Positions 16,495-25,418 of a stretch of 34,221 bases of DNA are shown piece after piece. A program made the translations under genes and the position numbers. Source of the stretch: Verrucomicrobiota bacterium (lineage in GTDB: Bacteria; Verrucomicrobiota; Verrucomicrobiia; Chthoniobacterales; UBA10450); NCBI GenBank assembly GCA_003221195.1, contig QHQO01000175.1:1-34221 (forward strand), written 5' to 3'. The first letter of the stretch is position 1. The number at the start of each line of letters is the position of its first letter. The notes below the pieces were generated by a model. That model saw only the letters and a program-made list of their open reading frames with translations, did not search any database and was not told where the DNA came from.

Positions 16495-17937
16495 TCATTT
16501 AGGGCCAATTTCGTAGAGAAGTAGCTCACGTTTGCGATAATCCCGTACACGAACACGCAGATGCGCACGTCGCGACGCCCATCGTGGGGTGTTCGTCACT
16601 TCCGCTTCCTTGTCGCTTTGAACAAGAAAATAATGAGCATCAGCGGGTAGTTCCTGAAGGTCACTCACGTATCCAAGCGGTGCTTTCACATAGAAAAATA
16701 CCGGCTGGTACTCTGGGTCCACGGCATACAGCGTCTCATTCGGGGAAACCACGGAATTAATTTCGGCGGCAGCCTTCTTTACTTGTTGCCTGTTCCTCAA
16801 GATCACTGCCGTGAGTGGATAACCAATCGCTCCGATGACGAGTCCAACTCCGACGAAGAGCGCAACTATTTTGGCCAATGTTCGCTCGCTTGTCGTCTCT
16901 TTTCCCCATGGCCACTGCAACGCACGCCCGGCGTAGCTCATTGCCAGCAGCCATGAAGCTGGAGCTATTACGGGCATGCTATATCGGGGTACTGCGCCGG
17001 GAACGAGGTTTACGGCGACGAATGGAACAGCAATTGCCCAAGCGAGAGCACGCGCTAGCCGCTGCTCCGCGTAACCATGAAATTTTGAAAACCTGACGAA
17101 GGGGAACAGAAGAACCCAGGGCAGAAAATAGATAAAAGCGCGTGGGACATTTTGAATCCAACTGACCAACTTAAAATCGGTGCCTTGGAGCCGGCCTGTG
17201 AACTGATTCGACCATTTGACCGCCGCCACGTGCGTTGTCGTACTCTGCAAGAAAGGAACCGCCCACACCGCGAAAATCCCCAGCATGATCGCTAGCCCGG
17301 CGAAATGCGCTGGATGAATCAGAAGCCGCCATTCTTTCATCTGCCAAAGGACGGCAAGCACGATTGCATAGAAAAATATGAGATGGGTTGGACCTTTGGC
17401 CAAAAGCCCAAGCCCCAGAACAATGGATGCCGGAACCCAAATGAGCCACGGCGATTTCCGCTGGACCAGACAGCTCAGCCAAAAAATAATCGCAAGACCA
17501 CAGAGGGAGACATAGAGCGCTTCGATTTCAATTAGCCGGCCTTTTTCTATCATTCCGATGTTTGTCATCCAAATGAGAGCGGCGACGATCGATCCTCTCG
17601 AACCCAGACTGGCGCGCGCCACGGTGACAAATGCAATCGCCACCGCAAGCACGGCAACCGCCGATGGCAGACGTGCCGTCCACTCGTTGCGCACTCCAAT
17701 AATTCGAAAGGATGCGGCTACCAGCCAGTTCACCAGAGGCGGTTTCCGGAAATATGGATTTCCTCCCACTTCAGGAACAATGTAGTTACCGGACTTAAGC
17801 ATGCCGATCGCAGGCAGGATGCGTCGTCCCTCCTCTCCTTTGATGGCAAGAGAACCAAGCGCCGGTAAATAGATCACCGCCCACACGAGAAGGACGACAA
17901 GAACGGGTCGGAGGCGCAAATTCATTGGGTGCTGCAT
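16495..17937 (-). CDS. ArnT-like / PMT-family membrane glycosyltransferase
   Basis: 480 residues with about ten to eleven hydrophobic segments. The first periplasmic loop carries KGEEGRRILPAIGMLKSGNY and GNPYFRKPPLVNWL, the acidic and KPPL motifs of the GT83 (ArnT) family, which moves sugars from polyprenyl phosphate onto lipid A or other acceptors at the outer face of the inner membrane. The C-terminal ~110 residues are soluble and periplasmic. Start ATG at 17937, with MNLRLRP four codons later as alternative. It stands alone, divergent from nusA. The exact donor and acceptor cannot be told. Confidence 0.85.
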   Translation of the reverse strand: MQHPMNLRLRPVLVVLLVWAVIYLPALGSLAIKGEEGRRILPAIGMLKSGNYIVPEVGGNPYFRKPPLVNWLVAASFRIIGVRNEWTARLPSAVAVLAVAIAFVTVARASLGSRGSIVAALIWMTNIGMIEKGRLIEIEALYVSLCGLAIIFWLSCLVQRKSPWLIWVPASIVLGLGLLAKGPTHLIFFYAIVLAVLWQMKEWRLLIHPAHFAGLAIMLGIFAVWAVPFLQSTTTHVAAVKWSNQFTGRLQGTDFKLVSWIQNVPRAFIYFLPWVLLFPFVRFSKFHGYAEQRLARALAWAIAVPFVAVNLVPGAVPRYSMPVIAPASWLLAMSYAGRALQWPWGKETTSERTLAKIVALFVGVGLVIGAIGYPLTAVILRNRQQVKKAAAEINSVVSPNETLYAVDPEYQPVFFYVKAPLGYVSDLQELPADAHYFLVQSDKEAEVTNTPRWASRRAHLRVRVRDYRKRELLLYEIGPK

Positions 17938-17982
17938 GTTCGATATTGAGCGTTGGACGTCAAATCAAACCGAACGGGTAGC

Positions 17983-18011
17983 TTGACGAGAAAAGCTTAA
18001 GACGGTAACCT
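17983..18011 (+). promoter_or_regulatory. Candidate sigma-70 promoter of nusA
   Basis: TTGACG (5/6 match to the -35 consensus), a 17-nt spacer and TAACCT as a weak -10. Predicted start near 18018 would give a ~70-nt leader containing the hairpin terminator at 18037-18064. Confidence 0.35.
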
Positions 18012-18036
18012 AATCGCTGAGTCCGCGCGCTGATTG

Positions 18037-18064
18037 GAGTGGGAACTGGCGTCCCACTCTTTTT
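18037..18064 (+). terminator. Intrinsic terminator / attenuator in the nusA leader
   Basis: GAGTGGGA, a 7-nt loop (ACTGGCG) and TCCCACTC form a perfect 8-bp stem, followed by TTTTT. It lies 24 nt before the nusA ATG. The upstream gene is on the other strand, so the terminator can only act on transcripts entering nusA. That suggests premature termination control of the nusA-infB operon, in line with NusA autoregulation known in other bacteria. Confidence 0.8.
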
Positions 18065-18087
18065 AGTCTGCGGGCTGCATATTTTTT

Positions 18088-19338
18088 ATGAACGCAGAAT
18101 TTATTGCGATGCTTGATTATCTGGAGCGGGAGCGCGGAATTAAACGCGAAATTCTGCTCGAGGCAGTCTCGAACGCCCTGCTCTCAGCCTCCAAGAAGAG
18201 CGTGGGCGCTTCGCGCGATCTGCGTATCGACATCAATCCGAAGACCGGGGAAATCCGAGCACTGGCTAACCTCGTGGTAGTCGACGAAGTCACGAATCCG
18301 CAGGATGAAATCGAGCTGTCGAAAGCGCGCAAGATCAAGCCGGACGCGAACGTCGGCGACGCCATGGAAGTGGAAGTGACACCGAAGAATTTTGGACGCA
18401 TCGCGGCGCAAACCGCGAAACAGGCGATGATGCAGCGGATTCGCCAGGCCGAGAAAGAAATGATCTATGAGGAATTCAAAGATCGCGCGGGCGAAATCGT
18501 TAGTGGAACAGTGCGGCGCTTTGATCGCTCCGATGTCGTTCTCGATCTTGGAAAATTTGAGGCCATCATGCCGCAACGCGAGCGAGTCGTGGTAGAAGAT
18601 TACAACGTGGGCGACCGGCTTCGCGCGTACGTGGTCGCCGTGGAAAACGGTATCCGCGGCCCCGAGATCATCGTGTCACGTAGCCATCCCAATTTTGTGC
18701 GCAGACTTTTCGAGTTGGAAGTAAGCGAAATCGCGGACGGCACTGTGGAGATTCGCGGCATCGCGCGAGAAGCAGGCTATCGCACCAAGATCGCAGTCTG
18801 GAGCGCGAACGAAAAAGTGGATCCCGTGGGCGCGTGTGTTGGCATGCGCGGCTCCCGCGTCAAAAACATCGTCCGCGAGCTGAACAACGAAAAGGTCGAT
18901 ATCATCCGCTGGAGCTCCGATCCAAAGGAATACGTTCTGGAAGCGCTTAAGCCGGCAAAGGTAAAGAACCTCGTTTTCGATACTGAGAAGAAAAGCGTGC
19001 AGATTTCCGTGGATGAAGATCAGCTTTCGCTCGCAATCGGGAAAAAAGGGCAGAACGCGCGGTTGACTTCGCGACTGACTGGCTGGGAGATCAATATCGG
19101 CAAGGACACATCCGCGACGACCGTGGTAGAACAAAAGGTGGCGCAAGCAGCGCAGACCCTTGCTGGCGCGCTGCCCGTTAGTGAAGAACAGGCGCTCGCA
19201 CTGGTAAAATCCGGCTTTACGAACCTAGAGGGATTGCGCGATGCAGACGTGCAGGATTTAGTGGATATTCTCGCAGTCGATGAAACAAAGGCGCGCGAGA
19301 TTTACGAGGCCGTCCATCGGCAGGAACTCGTACAATAA
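18088..19338 (+). CDS. nusA: Transcription termination/antitermination factor NusA
   Basis: 416 residues, within the family range (shorter than the 495 of E. coli). N-terminal RNA-polymerase-binding domain (MNAEFIAMLDYLERERGIKR...), S1 domain at ~133-200 (GEIVSGTVRRFDRSDVVLDLG), then two KH domains with VGACVGMRGSRVKNIV and LSLAIGKKGQNARL, and a short C-terminal helix-hairpin-helix segment (SEEQALALVKSGFTNLEGL). It modulates pausing and termination and binds nascent RNA. First gene of the translation cluster; rimP, which usually precedes nusA, is absent here. Confidence 0.97.
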   Translation: MNAEFIAMLDYLERERGIKREILLEAVSNALLSASKKSVGASRDLRIDINPKTGEIRALANLVVVDEVTNPQDEIELSKARKIKPDANVGDAMEVEVTPKNFGRIAAQTAKQAMMQRIRQAEKEMIYEEFKDRAGEIVSGTVRRFDRSDVVLDLGKFEAIMPQRERVVVEDYNVGDRLRAYVVAVENGIRGPEIIVSRSHPNFVRRLFELEVSEIADGTVEIRGIAREAGYRTKIAVWSANEKVDPVGACVGMRGSRVKNIVRELNNEKVDIIRWSSDPKEYVLEALKPAKVKNLVFDTEKKSVQISVDEDQLSLAIGKKGQNARLTSRLTGWEINIGKDTSATTVVEQKVAQAAQTLAGALPVSEEQALALVKSGFTNLEGLRDADVQDLVDILAVDETKAREIYEAVHRQELVQ

Positions 19339-19393
19339 CATGGCTCTGGTTTAGGGAAGCTCGGGCCATGAGCGAAATTTTAAAAGAACAACA

Positions 19394-21622
19394 ATGGCAA
19401 CGAAGACGAGCAGCAAAACTGCAACGCGCAAACAGGCCGCGCGTGGGACTGCTGCTGCTCGCAAGCCAGCAGCCGCGGCCAAGACAAAACTTCCAAAACA
19501 AAAGTTAAAGGAGGACGTTGCGCCCGGAGCAAAGCCGCGCACCTCTCCCCCCTCAAAGTCCGCGCCGGAGACCGCTCGAGCTCCTGGCCACGAAGCAGAG
19601 AGTGTTTCACTCATTGATCGAAAAAAACCGAGCAAGAAGGCCGAAGACGACGAGCCAAAACCGAAGCGCGACGTTTTACCTCCCATTTCACGCATCAGGG
19701 CTTCGCTGGAAACGCCGGTAAAACCAGCGCCGCCTACAACGAGCGCACCCGTGGAATCGGTTACAGTTGATGTGTCAAGCATCGCCGACGTAAAAACTGC
19801 GCCTGATGCAACGGAGCCGCCGCCTACTGAAGAGGAAGCCGCGGCGCACAAGATCATTCTTATCAAGCCCCCAATTGTCGTTAAGCAACTGGCGACTGAG
19901 TTAGGCTTAAAGCCGCATCAACTCATTGCGGAGCTGATGAATTACAACATTTTCGCCAACATTAACCAGACAGTCGAGCCAGACATCGCTTCGAAGATCG
20001 CGGAAAGCCATGGCTTTGTTCTGGAAAAGGAGCGCCGCGAAAAAGGCGGTGGTGTCCACAAGGTTGAACAGGTGGTCGTCGCACCCCCGCGGCCGGTCAT
20101 TGAAAAGAAGGAAGAACTCAAGCTGCGGCCACCGATTATCACGTTCATGGGCCATGTTGATCATGGCAAGACAACATTGATGGACGCCATTCGCAAAACC
20201 CGTGTCGCGGCGGGCGAAGCCGGGGGCATTACTCAGCATATCGGCGCCTATAGCGTTGATCACAATGGCGCGACACTTACCTTTATCGACACGCCGGGGC
20301 ACGCTGCCTTTACGGCGATGCGCGCGCGGGGGGCGAATGTCACCGATATCGTTGTGCTCGTTGTCGCAGCCGACGATGGCCTCATGCCGCAAACCATTGA
20401 AGCGATTAATCACGCTAAAGCCGCGCCGCGCGTGAAGATAATGGTTGCGATCAACAAGATCGATCTTCCTTCGGCAAACGTCGATAGAGTAAAGAAACAA
20501 CTGCAGGAGCGCGGCCTTACTCCCGAAGATTGGGGAGGTGAAACGATTGTTTGTCCCGTCTCGGCAACGAAAGGCACCGGAATCGATCACCTGCTTGAGA
20601 TGATCGCGTTACAGGCGGAGGTAATGGAACTTAAGGCTTCTCCCACCGCCACGCCACGAGGGACAGTGATCGAGGCACAGGTCGAAGCTGGGCGCGGTCC
20701 CACTGCCACGGTCATTGTGCAAATGGGGACATTGAAGATCGGCGACCCGTTCATTTGTGGTGATTACAGCGGCAAAGTGAAATCGCTGCTGGACGACCGC
20801 GGCAAGCCAGTCAAGGAGGCTGTTCCCTCTATGCCGGCGAAGGTGCTTGGTTTTACCGGCCTACCCAATGCCGGCGATGAACTGCTTGTAATGGATTCCG
20901 AGCGTTCGGCAAAGACGTTGAGCGAGGAGCGCGTGTTGGCCAAACGCACCGATAAATTGACCATTCCGAAACGGGCCACCCTTGAGAGCTTGCTCGAAAC
21001 GGCGGGAGGGAAAAAAGTCCTGCGGATCGTGCTAAAGTGCGACGCACAAGGCTCGCTGGAAGCATTGGTTGGAGCGCTGAAACAGATCGAGAGCAAGAAA
21101 GTCGACCTTGAAATCATTCATTCCGCTGTAGGCCCGATTTCGGAATCGGACATTCTACTGGGGAGCGCTTCGAATGCTGTAGTGGTCGGTTTCAATGTGA
21201 AGGTGGAGAACATGGCTGTTTCCGCTGCAAAAAGCGAAGGAGTCCAGGTCAAACTTTACAGCATCATTTATGAGCTGCTCGATCAGATGAAGGAAGCGAT
21301 GGCTGGTTTGCTCGAGCCCGAACACCGGGAAACCGTCATCGGACACGCCGAAGTGAAGCAGGTGTTCAACCTTAGCAAGGGCATCGTTGCCGGCTGCCTC
21401 GTGACTGACGGTCGCATAGCTCGCGTGGCTCGGGCCCGCGTGCTCCGTAAACGGCAACCTGTTTATGACGGCGGGCTTTCGACGCTGCGCCGTTTCCAGG
21501 ACGATGTAAAGGAAGTGCGTTCCGGACTGGAATGCGGAATCAAGCTCGGCGATTTCAGCGAATATCAAGTAGGCGACGTGATCGAGTGCTATCAGCTTGA
21601 AGCTTTCGCGCAAAAATTGTGA
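19394..21622 (+). CDS. infB: Translation initiation factor IF-2
   Basis: 742 residues. A long Ala/Lys/Pro-rich N-terminal region (1-150), the IF2-N helix domain ([21 protein letters not shown], ~162-182), then the GTPase with G1 GHVDHGKT (253-260), G3 DTPGH (299-303) and G4 NKID (354-357), domain II, and C-terminal domains that bind fMet-tRNA ([35 protein letters not shown]). It positions initiator tRNA and promotes subunit joining. The gap to nusA is 55 nt, so co-transcription is likely. Confidence 0.97.
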   Translation: MATKTSSKTATRKQAARGTAAARKPAAAAKTKLPKQKLKEDVAPGAKPRTSPPSKSAPETARAPGHEAESVSLIDRKKPSKKAEDDEPKPKRDVLPPISRIRASLETPVKPAPPTTSAPVESVTVDVSSIADVKTAPDATEPPPTEEEAAAHKIILIKPPIVVKQLATELGLKPHQLIAELMNYNIFANINQTVEPDIASKIAESHGFVLEKERREKGGGVHKVEQVVVAPPRPVIEKKEELKLRPPIITFMGHVDHGKTTLMDAIRKTRVAAGEAGGITQHIGAYSVDHNGATLTFIDTPGHAAFTAMRARGANVTDIVVLVVAADDGLMPQTIEAINHAKAAPRVKIMVAINKIDLPSANVDRVKKQLQERGLTPEDWGGETIVCPVSATKGTGIDHLLEMIALQAEVMELKASPTATPRGTVIEAQVEAGRGPTATVIVQMGTLKIGDPFICGDYSGKVKSLLDDRGKPVKEAVPSMPAKVLGFTGLPNAGDELLVMDSERSAKTLSEERVLAKRTDKLTIPKRATLESLLETAGGKKVLRIVLKCDAQGSLEALVGALKQIESKKVDLEIIHSAVGPISESDILLGSASNAVVVGFNVKVENMAVSAAKSEGVQVKLYSIIYELLDQMKEAMAGLLEPEHRETVIGHAEVKQVFNLSKGIVAGCLVTDGRIARVARARVLRKRQPVYDGGLSTLRRFQDDVKEVRSGLECGIKLGDFSEYQVGDVIECYQLEAFAQKL

Positions 21623-21624
21623 CG

Positions 21625-21712
21625 TCATTCCGAGCGAAGTCGAGGAATCCCGTGGCGAAACCAAAGATGATTTCACGGAATCCTTCGACTCGCTTTCCTC
21701 CGCTCAGGATTA
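21625..21712 (+). repeat. REP-like inverted repeat between infB and rbfA
   Basis: Left arm TCATTCCGAGCGAAGTCGAG followed by GAATCCCGTGG; right arm CACGGAATCCTTCGACTCG then CTTTCCTCCGCTCAGGATTA. The right arm is the imperfect inverse complement of the left. This is the CATTCCGAGCGAAG...GAATC element type met as dispersed intergenic palindromes in several phyla (from memory). It lies inside a transcribed operon and would form an mRNA hairpin before rbfA. Confidence 0.75.
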
Positions 21713-21728
21713 ACAGCGAAAGGCTATT

Positions 21729-22079
21729 ATGAAACATCGAATGCTGCGTGTTAACGAAGTTGTGAAGCGGGAGCTAAGCGGGATCATCGCGCGAGAAATG
21801 ACCTTCGAAGGCGCCCTGGTCAGCATCAATCATGTGGAGGTAACACCCGACTTAAAAAACGCGCACGTGTTTGTGAGCGTTCTTGGAACACAGGCCCGCG
21901 AGAGCGTGATGAGCAAGCTAACGTCTCATCGTCCCGCGTTACAGGCAGAACTTGCTCGTCACGTCACCATGAAGTATACGCCGCATCTTATTTTTCATCT
22001 CGATAACTCCATCGAGCGGGGTACCAGGGTCATAGAAATCATGCAGGAGATCGAAGCGACTCAAGGCGACAAGAAGTGA
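21729..22079 (+). CDS. rbfA: 30S ribosome-binding factor A
   Basis: 116 residues, standard length. RMLRVNEVVKRELSGII and the KH-like core VTPDLKNAHVFVSVLG, HVTMKYTPHLIFHLDNSIERGTRVIEIM are diagnostic. It assists late 16S rRNA maturation of the 30S subunit and cold adaptation. Third gene of the cluster, separated from infB by the REP-like hairpin. Confidence 0.95.
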   Translation: MKHRMLRVNEVVKRELSGIIAREMTFEGALVSINHVEVTPDLKNAHVFVSVLGTQARESVMSKLTSHRPALQAELARHVTMKYTPHLIFHLDNSIERGTRVIEIMQEIEATQGDKK

Positions 22080-22194
22080 AGATTGTAGCTACGGCCCTGT
22101 GGTCCTTGTATCATAGCGAGTCGCCGTCCTTTTTCGCGATCACTTATCCACCTATGCCGAGGGGCTGTAGCGGGACAAAGAGCGCGGCGACTAC

Positions 22195-23199
22195 ATGATG
22201 AGCACTTCCAAATTCCAGGAAATTGGCCAGATATTACGCGACCATCAGCGTTTCGCCATCCTGGGTCACGTTCGTCCGGACGGCGACGCGTTGGGCAGCC
22301 AGCTTGCACTGGCGCTTTCGCTTCAAGCACTCGGGAAAGAAGTGCGCGTGTGGAATGAAGACGGAATGTTGGAGAAGTATTCCTTCCTTCCCCGCGCTGA
22401 GTTGCTCACCAAGCCGCCTTCTACTCCGGAGGATTTCGACGTTGCCATCGCACTTGATACCGCAATTCAAAACCGGCTCGGCACTGCTCTGGTGGCAATC
22501 CGGTCGTCGAAAATTTGGATTAATATTGACCACCATCCGAGCAATCCCGGTTATGGCGACGTGGCTCATATCGATTCGTCTGCGCCTGCCACGGCGGAAA
22601 TCGTTTTTCATCTGATCAAGAGCCAGGGTCTGCCGTTCAATCGAGATATCGCAGAAAATCTTTACGCCGCGATATCCACTGACACGGGCTCGTTTCAGTA
22701 TCCACAGACCAGCGCCCACACTTTCGAGATCGCGGCGGAACTCATTCGGACAGGTCTCGACGTTGGACGCTTGAGTCAGCAGCTCTATGAGAATTATCCC
22801 CGGCGTCGTCTGGAACTTTTGCGCGAACTCCTGCGCACCATGCGTTTCCAGCAAGAAGGTCGCGTCGCAAGTTTTGGTCTTACCTTGAAAACAGCTGCCG
22901 AGCTTGGCGTCCTTCCCGAGGATAACGAGGGGCTGATCGATCACCTGCGCGCAGTCCGCGGCGTTATCGTTGCCGTCTTTTTCGAAGAACTGTCCGATGG
23001 CAAAGTGCGCGTGAGCATGCGTTCCAAAAGTGATACTGTCGATGTTTGCGCTATCTGCCAGAAGTTCGGCGGAGGAGGCCATGCGCTTGCCGCCGGTGCG
23101 CGCGTGCGCGGGTCACTTCCGGAAGTAGAAGAGCGAGTTTTGGCAGAAATTCGCGCCAAGATTGGCTCGCTAAAGGCGGCAGCGCCTCCAATGACTTAA
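22195..23199 (+). CDS. nrnA: DHH/DHHA1 phosphoesterase, NrnA-type nanoRNase
   Basis: 334 residues. GHVRPDGDALGS (24-35) and the DHH triad (NIDHHPSN, 112-114) form the di-metal site of the DHH domain; the C-terminal DHHA1 domain ends with KFGGGGHALAAGARV. Such enzymes degrade 2-5-nt RNAs and, in some bacteria, pAp or cyclic-di-nucleotide products. Position between rbfA and truB is the standard one in many phyla. Start ATG at 22195, or the next codon. The 115-nt gap before it contains a loose inverted pair (TGTAGC at 22084 and GCTGTAGCGG near 22166) without a clear function. Confidence 0.93.
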   Translation: MMSTSKFQEIGQILRDHQRFAILGHVRPDGDALGSQLALALSLQALGKEVRVWNEDGMLEKYSFLPRAELLTKPPSTPEDFDVAIALDTAIQNRLGTALVAIRSSKIWINIDHHPSNPGYGDVAHIDSSAPATAEIVFHLIKSQGLPFNRDIAENLYAAISTDTGSFQYPQTSAHTFEIAAELIRTGLDVGRLSQQLYENYPRRRLELLRELLRTMRFQQEGRVASFGLTLKTAAELGVLPEDNEGLIDHLRAVRGVIVAVFFEELSDGKVRVSMRSKSDTVDVCAICQKFGGGGHALAAGARVRGSLPEVEERVLAEIRAKIGSLKAAAPPMT

Positions 23200-23226
23200 C
23201 GTTTCAACGCTTCAACGTTGTAACTG
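23199..23226 (+). repeat. Short TTCAACG word repeat
   Basis: ACGTTTCAACG, CTTCAACG, TTGTAACTG form three to four degenerate 8-nt units in the 45-nt nrnA-truB gap; they are complementary in type to the TTAAAGCG/TTGAAAGG octamers at 11521-11560. Confidence 0.5.
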
Positions 23227-23244
23227 TGTAATCTTCTTGTCGTC

Positions 23245-23967
23245 ATGTCTTATCCCGTAACTCCTGACGGCGTCCTGCTCGTGGACAAGGCTGAAGGGAT
23301 GACTTCACATGACGTCGTCGCGCTGGTTCGTCGAAATCTCCAGGTCAGAAAAGTCGGTCACTGCGGCACGCTTGATCCCATAGCGACCGGCTTACTTTTA
23401 ATCACTGTGGGACGGGGCACCAAGGTCCAGGATTTACTCATGAGCGAAGACAAGGAATACGCCGGAACATTCGTGCTGGGCGTGACGACCGATACACAAG
23501 ATCGGCAGGGAGAAGTCATCCAGCAGCGACCGGTTCCCGCGCTGGACGAAAATCAAATTCGCGCTGCGTTTGAAAAGTTCAGGGGCGATTTTTACCAAAT
23601 ACCGCCGATGGTTTCGGCGAAAAAGCATGGTGGAGTTCCGCTGTACAAACTGGCACGTCAAGGCAAAGTGGTCGAACGGGAGCCCCGTCTAGTGCATGTC
23701 TATCGCTACACAATTGATAGAATAGTCCTTCCCGAGATCGATTTTAGTGTTTTGTGCAGCAAGGGTTTCTATGTTCGCACTTATGTCCACGAGATCGGCG
23801 AGAGTCTCGGGTGCGGGGCGCACCTAAAGTCGCTGCGGCGCACGAAATCCGGACGCTTCGACGTTGCTAATGCCATTAGTGTCGCTCAAATCAAGGATGT
23901 ACCACGCGAGGAAATTTTGAGCAGGCTCCTAAGCCTTCCAGATGTGTCGCGCATGCGGGGAGCTTAA
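23245..23967 (+). CDS. truB: tRNA pseudouridine-55 synthase
   Basis: 240 residues. GVLLVDKAEGMTSHDVV, then VGHCGTLDPIATGLL with the catalytic Asp44, later KEYAGTFVLGVTTDTQD, PPMVSAKKHGGVPLYKLARQG and GFYVRTYVHEIGESLGCGAHL. It isomerises U55 in the T-loop of tRNAs. The protein ends soon after the catalytic domain without an extended PUA domain, as in shorter TruB forms. Confidence 0.96.
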   Translation: MSYPVTPDGVLLVDKAEGMTSHDVVALVRRNLQVRKVGHCGTLDPIATGLLLITVGRGTKVQDLLMSEDKEYAGTFVLGVTTDTQDRQGEVIQQRPVPALDENQIRAAFEKFRGDFYQIPPMVSAKKHGGVPLYKLARQGKVVEREPRLVHVYRYTIDRIVLPEIDFSVLCSKGFYVRTYVHEIGESLGCGAHLKSLRRTKSGRFDVANAISVAQIKDVPREEILSRLLSLPDVSRMRGA

Positions 23968-23969
23968 AG

Positions 23970-24100
23970 AAATGACGAAGCTCAATGACGAATGACGAAT
24001 TAACGACGAAGCACGAAGCACGAAAAGGCGCGCGCCAGCTTTTTCGTCATTGGTCATTGGGGTTTCCTTCGTCATTCGGCATTCGGCATTCGTCATTTTG
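23970..24100 (+). repeat. Intergenic hairpin of ATGACGAA / TTCGTCAT words
   Basis: Left arm: AATGACGAAGCTCAATGACG, then AATGACGAATTAACGACGA and GCACGAAGCACGAAA. Right arm: TTTTTCGTCATTGGTCATTG, then TTCGTCATTCGGCATTCGG and CATTCGTCATTTTG. The arms are mutually complementary around a GGCGCGCGCC centre. A TTG at 24050 in the right arm would add 17 repeat-encoded residues to RibF. Confidence 0.85.
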
Positions 24101-25036
24101 ATGATGGAAACACTTCGATCCATCGACGAACTATCGCGCCTGCCTGGCCCGATCTTTCTCGCCATCGGGGTCTTCGATGGCGTGCACCGCGGTCATCAAG
24201 CTGTCATTTCCACCTCAGCCGAGCACGCTCGATCGGCGAAGGGTACTCCGGTGGTCGTTACTTTTGATCCGCATCCGATGAAAGTGCTTCGGCCCAGCGA
24301 CGCGCCCCATTTGCTTACGGCCACGCAACACAAGATCAAACTGATTCGCAACCTCGGAGTAGGGCATCTGCTCGTCATCAAATTCAACAAGGCATTTGCC
24401 GCAACTGCGCCGGAAGACTTTGTGCAGCAGCTAGTGACGCATTCAAAACCGCTGCGCGAAATCTGCGTGGGGCATGAATGGTCATTTGGAAAAGGCCGGC
24501 GCGGCAATCTTGCTCTCCTCCGGAAGCTGGGCGTGCAATTCGACTTTGAGGTCGTTGGAATTCCCCCTGTAACACTCGAGAATGGTGAGCTCGTAAGCAG
24601 TACAGCGATTCGTCACGCAGTCGAAGCAGGCGACCTGGCGAAAGCGGCTGAAATGCTGGGCCGTGAGTACACGATCCTGGGGACGGTCGTGCGGGGTGAT
24701 GACTTGGGGAAAAGGATCGGGTTCCCGACGGCGAATCTGAGCGCTCATAGCGAGCAGTTTCCTCCAAACGGGGTTTATTTCGCGGAGGCCATGCTAGAAG
24801 GAAGCGTCTATCCTGGCGTGGTAAATCTCGGCTACCGCCCAACTGTGAGCACTAGTAAATCCGAGCGCGTGCTCGAAATTCATCTGTTCGACTTTGATCG
24901 CGATCTCTACGGCCTGCACCTCGAAGTGCGTTTTATCCGGTATCTCAGGCCGGAACAGAAGTTCGAAAATGTGGATGCGTTAGTCCGGCAGATTGAACTC
25001 GACGTACACCAAGCCCGTAAACTTTGCGTGGATTAG
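24101..25036 (+). CDS. ribF: Bifunctional riboflavin kinase / FAD synthetase
   Basis: 311 residues from ATG 24101 (or 24104). FAD-synthetase half: LAIGVFDGVHRGHQAVI and VVTFDPHPMKVL, KFNKAFAATAPEDFV, CVGHEWSFGKGRRG, VSSTAIRHAVEAGDLAKAAEMLGR. Kinase half from ~185: GTVVRGDDLGKRIGFPTANL, NGVYFAEAML, VNLGYRPTV, HLFDFDRDLYG. It makes FMN and FAD from riboflavin in the cytosol. The frame extends upstream to a TTG inside the word repeat; that N-terminus is repeat-derived and rejected. Last gene of the cluster. Confidence 0.95.
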   Translation: MMETLRSIDELSRLPGPIFLAIGVFDGVHRGHQAVISTSAEHARSAKGTPVVVTFDPHPMKVLRPSDAPHLLTATQHKIKLIRNLGVGHLLVIKFNKAFAATAPEDFVQQLVTHSKPLREICVGHEWSFGKGRRGNLALLRKLGVQFDFEVVGIPPVTLENGELVSSTAIRHAVEAGDLAKAAEMLGREYTILGTVVRGDDLGKRIGFPTANLSAHSEQFPPNGVYFAEAMLEGSVYPGVVNLGYRPTVSTSKSERVLEIHLFDFDRDLYGLHLEVRFIRYLRPEQKFENVDALVRQIELDVHQARKLCVD

Positions 25037-25065
25037 CCGAATCTGCGCGCTGTTTCTTGGACGAG

Positions 25066-25398
25066 TTAAGTTAGCGAGGCCCGGCTTCTGGATATTGCGG
25101 CCGTAGCGCCAGCAGCTGCCATCACCAACCCGCTGGCGAGAGCCAGCACAAAGACCCATAACGCGGGTAAGGCCGCGAGACGCTCAAGACTTACACTGAC
25201 AAAGCGACCGCCACCCGAAACGACATAGGCAAGCACGCTCGCCAGGAAAGTCATTCCCAGAAGAATGACAGCACGCAACAGATCGCGACTGCGTCGGGGC
25301 GCCGGTAACTGTTGCAGTACTCGGACAGTAAATCCATCGTCGTCGATATACGGCGCCGCTTCGCGCAATTCTCGATCAAGCCAATCTTCCTGATTCAT
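25066..25398 (-). CDS. Small two-TM protein encoded after the ECF sigma factor, possible anti-sigma partner
   Basis: 110 residues from the ATG at 25398 (GTG at 25407 is the other choice; GAGG lies just upstream of the ATG and GGGG before the GTG). N-terminal soluble stretch WLDRELREAAPYIDDDGFTVRVLQQLPAP, then two transmembrane segments (~45-62 and ~78-100) and a short basic tail. No zinc-binding HxxxCxxC is visible, so it is not a classical ZAS anti-sigma factor. Its place directly after the sigma gene (about 20-nt gap) suggests it controls or senses for that sigma factor (inference). Confidence 0.65.
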   Translation of the reverse strand: MNQEDWLDRELREAAPYIDDDGFTVRVLQQLPAPRRSRDLLRAVILLGMTFLASVLAYVVSGGGRFVSVSLERLAALPALWVFVLALASGLVMAAAGATAAISRSRASLT

Positions 25399-25418
25399 TT
25401 GCCTCACATCCCCTTTAC

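Noticed and set aside
24050-24100. TTG start for RibF
   Set aside because: The 17 added residues are encoded by the TTCGTCATT words; the FAD-synthetase fold begins after the ATG at 24101.
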